NCBI GenBank assembly: GCA_017413145.1
Contig: JAFPUX010000281.1
Location: 1-13,113, forward strand
Origin: Kiritimatiellia bacterium
GTDB lineage: Bacteria > Verrucomicrobiota > Kiritimatiellia > RFP12 > UBA3636
Length of the DNA: 13,113 nucleotides
Direction: 5' to 3'
The notes beneath the pieces were generated by a model. The model did not search any database. It saw nothing but the letters and a program-made list of their open reading frames with translations, and was not told the origin of the DNA. The first letter of the stretch is position 1. Each line of letters begins with the position of its first letter. Shown one piece after another: positions 13,034 through 13,113 of the stretch. Position numbers and translations under genes: made by a program.

Positions 13034-13053
13034 TCGTGACGCGACCCGGGCAT
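13015..13053. repeat. Long inverted repeat over the metallophosphoesterase promoter
   Basis: The left arm (13015-13032, ATGCCCGGGCTCGCGTCA) pairs with the right arm (13037-13053, TGACGCGACCCGGGCAT) with one bulged C and a 4-nt ATCG loop. It covers the -35 hexamer and part of the spacer, so it could be an operator, a cruciform or part of a repeat element. Confidence 0.75.
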
Positions 13054-13057
13054 CGAC

Positions 13058-13092
13058 GAATGCCGCCCGCGACGTGTCGCGCGGCGGCATTC
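13058..13092. repeat. Second inverted repeat beside the first
   Basis: GAATGCCGCC at 13058-13067 pairs with GGCGGCATTC at 13083-13092, and the stem continues through GCGAC/GTCGC to a tight loop with a small mismatch. The outer arm repeats the GAATGCC start of the neighbouring hairpin. It is followed within 10 nt by the CGTGGCGGGGT motif. No gene is seen from 12973 to the window end apart from these structures and the promoter. Confidence 0.7.
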
Positions 13093-13100
13093 TCGCGGCG

Positions 13101-13111
13101 CGTGGCGGGGT
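13101..13111 (+). repeat. Copy of the CGTGGCGGGGT dispersed motif at the window end
   Basis: The 11-mer is identical to 7844-7854 and 7901-7911 and in the same orientation, about 5.2 kb away on the other side of the metallophosphoesterase and GHKL operon block. The element may continue past the window edge. Confidence 0.65.
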
Positions 13112-13113
13112 GC

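Overview
This is a GC-rich bacterial window with sigma-70-like promoters and mostly strong Shine-Dalgarno sites. Gene content suggests a member of the PVC group, possibly a gut- or rumen-associated Kiritimatiellota or Verrucomicrobiota relative. The pointers are a secreted right-handed beta-helix protein with choice-of-anchor Q-like ends, a sensor kinase with a long extracytoplasmic region, and an AAA-DUF4143 ATPase. This placement is inference from gene style; there is no rRNA or marker gene here.

Left part (1-7763). The minus strand carries the first 485 codons of a membrane sensor protein, probably a histidine kinase, that runs off the window. Upstream of it, also on the minus strand, is an AAA ATPase with a C-terminal DUF4143/PD-(D/E)XK-like region, behind a good TTGACA promoter and a 33-nt-period repeat array. 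Divergent from it is a 971-residue secreted beta-helix protein built from two long homologous halves. The kinase-like gene and the beta-helix gene each have the same 18-bp palindrome exactly 23 nt upstream of an extended -10 element, so they look co-regulated. Next is a plus-strand AlbA_2/RecG-like putative regulator with its own promoter and a five-copy 12-nt minisatellite.

Right part (7764-13113). A tight five-gene minus-strand operon (12062 down to 7911) is the most interesting content. In transcription order it encodes a 78-aa helical protein, a 690-aa GHKL-type ATPase, a 254-aa protein, a 263-aa protein and an 89-aa protein. Spacings are +1, +4, +14 and -4 nt. The operon has a near-consensus promoter in an unusually AT-rich region. 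Upstream is a calcineurin-like metallophosphoesterase with its own promoter, which lies inside strong hairpins. Copies of a GTGGCGGGGT motif sit at both sides of this segment and in its main internal gap, as expected for an inserted accessory block or a REP-like family.

The GHKL operon looks like a cellular conflict or defence cassette: a MutL/MORC/Hsp90-type ATPase with uncharacterised partners and no recognisable methyltransferase, helicase or nuclease in view. No phage-defence role can be proven from sequence alone. No tRNA, rRNA, CRISPR array or transposase was seen.
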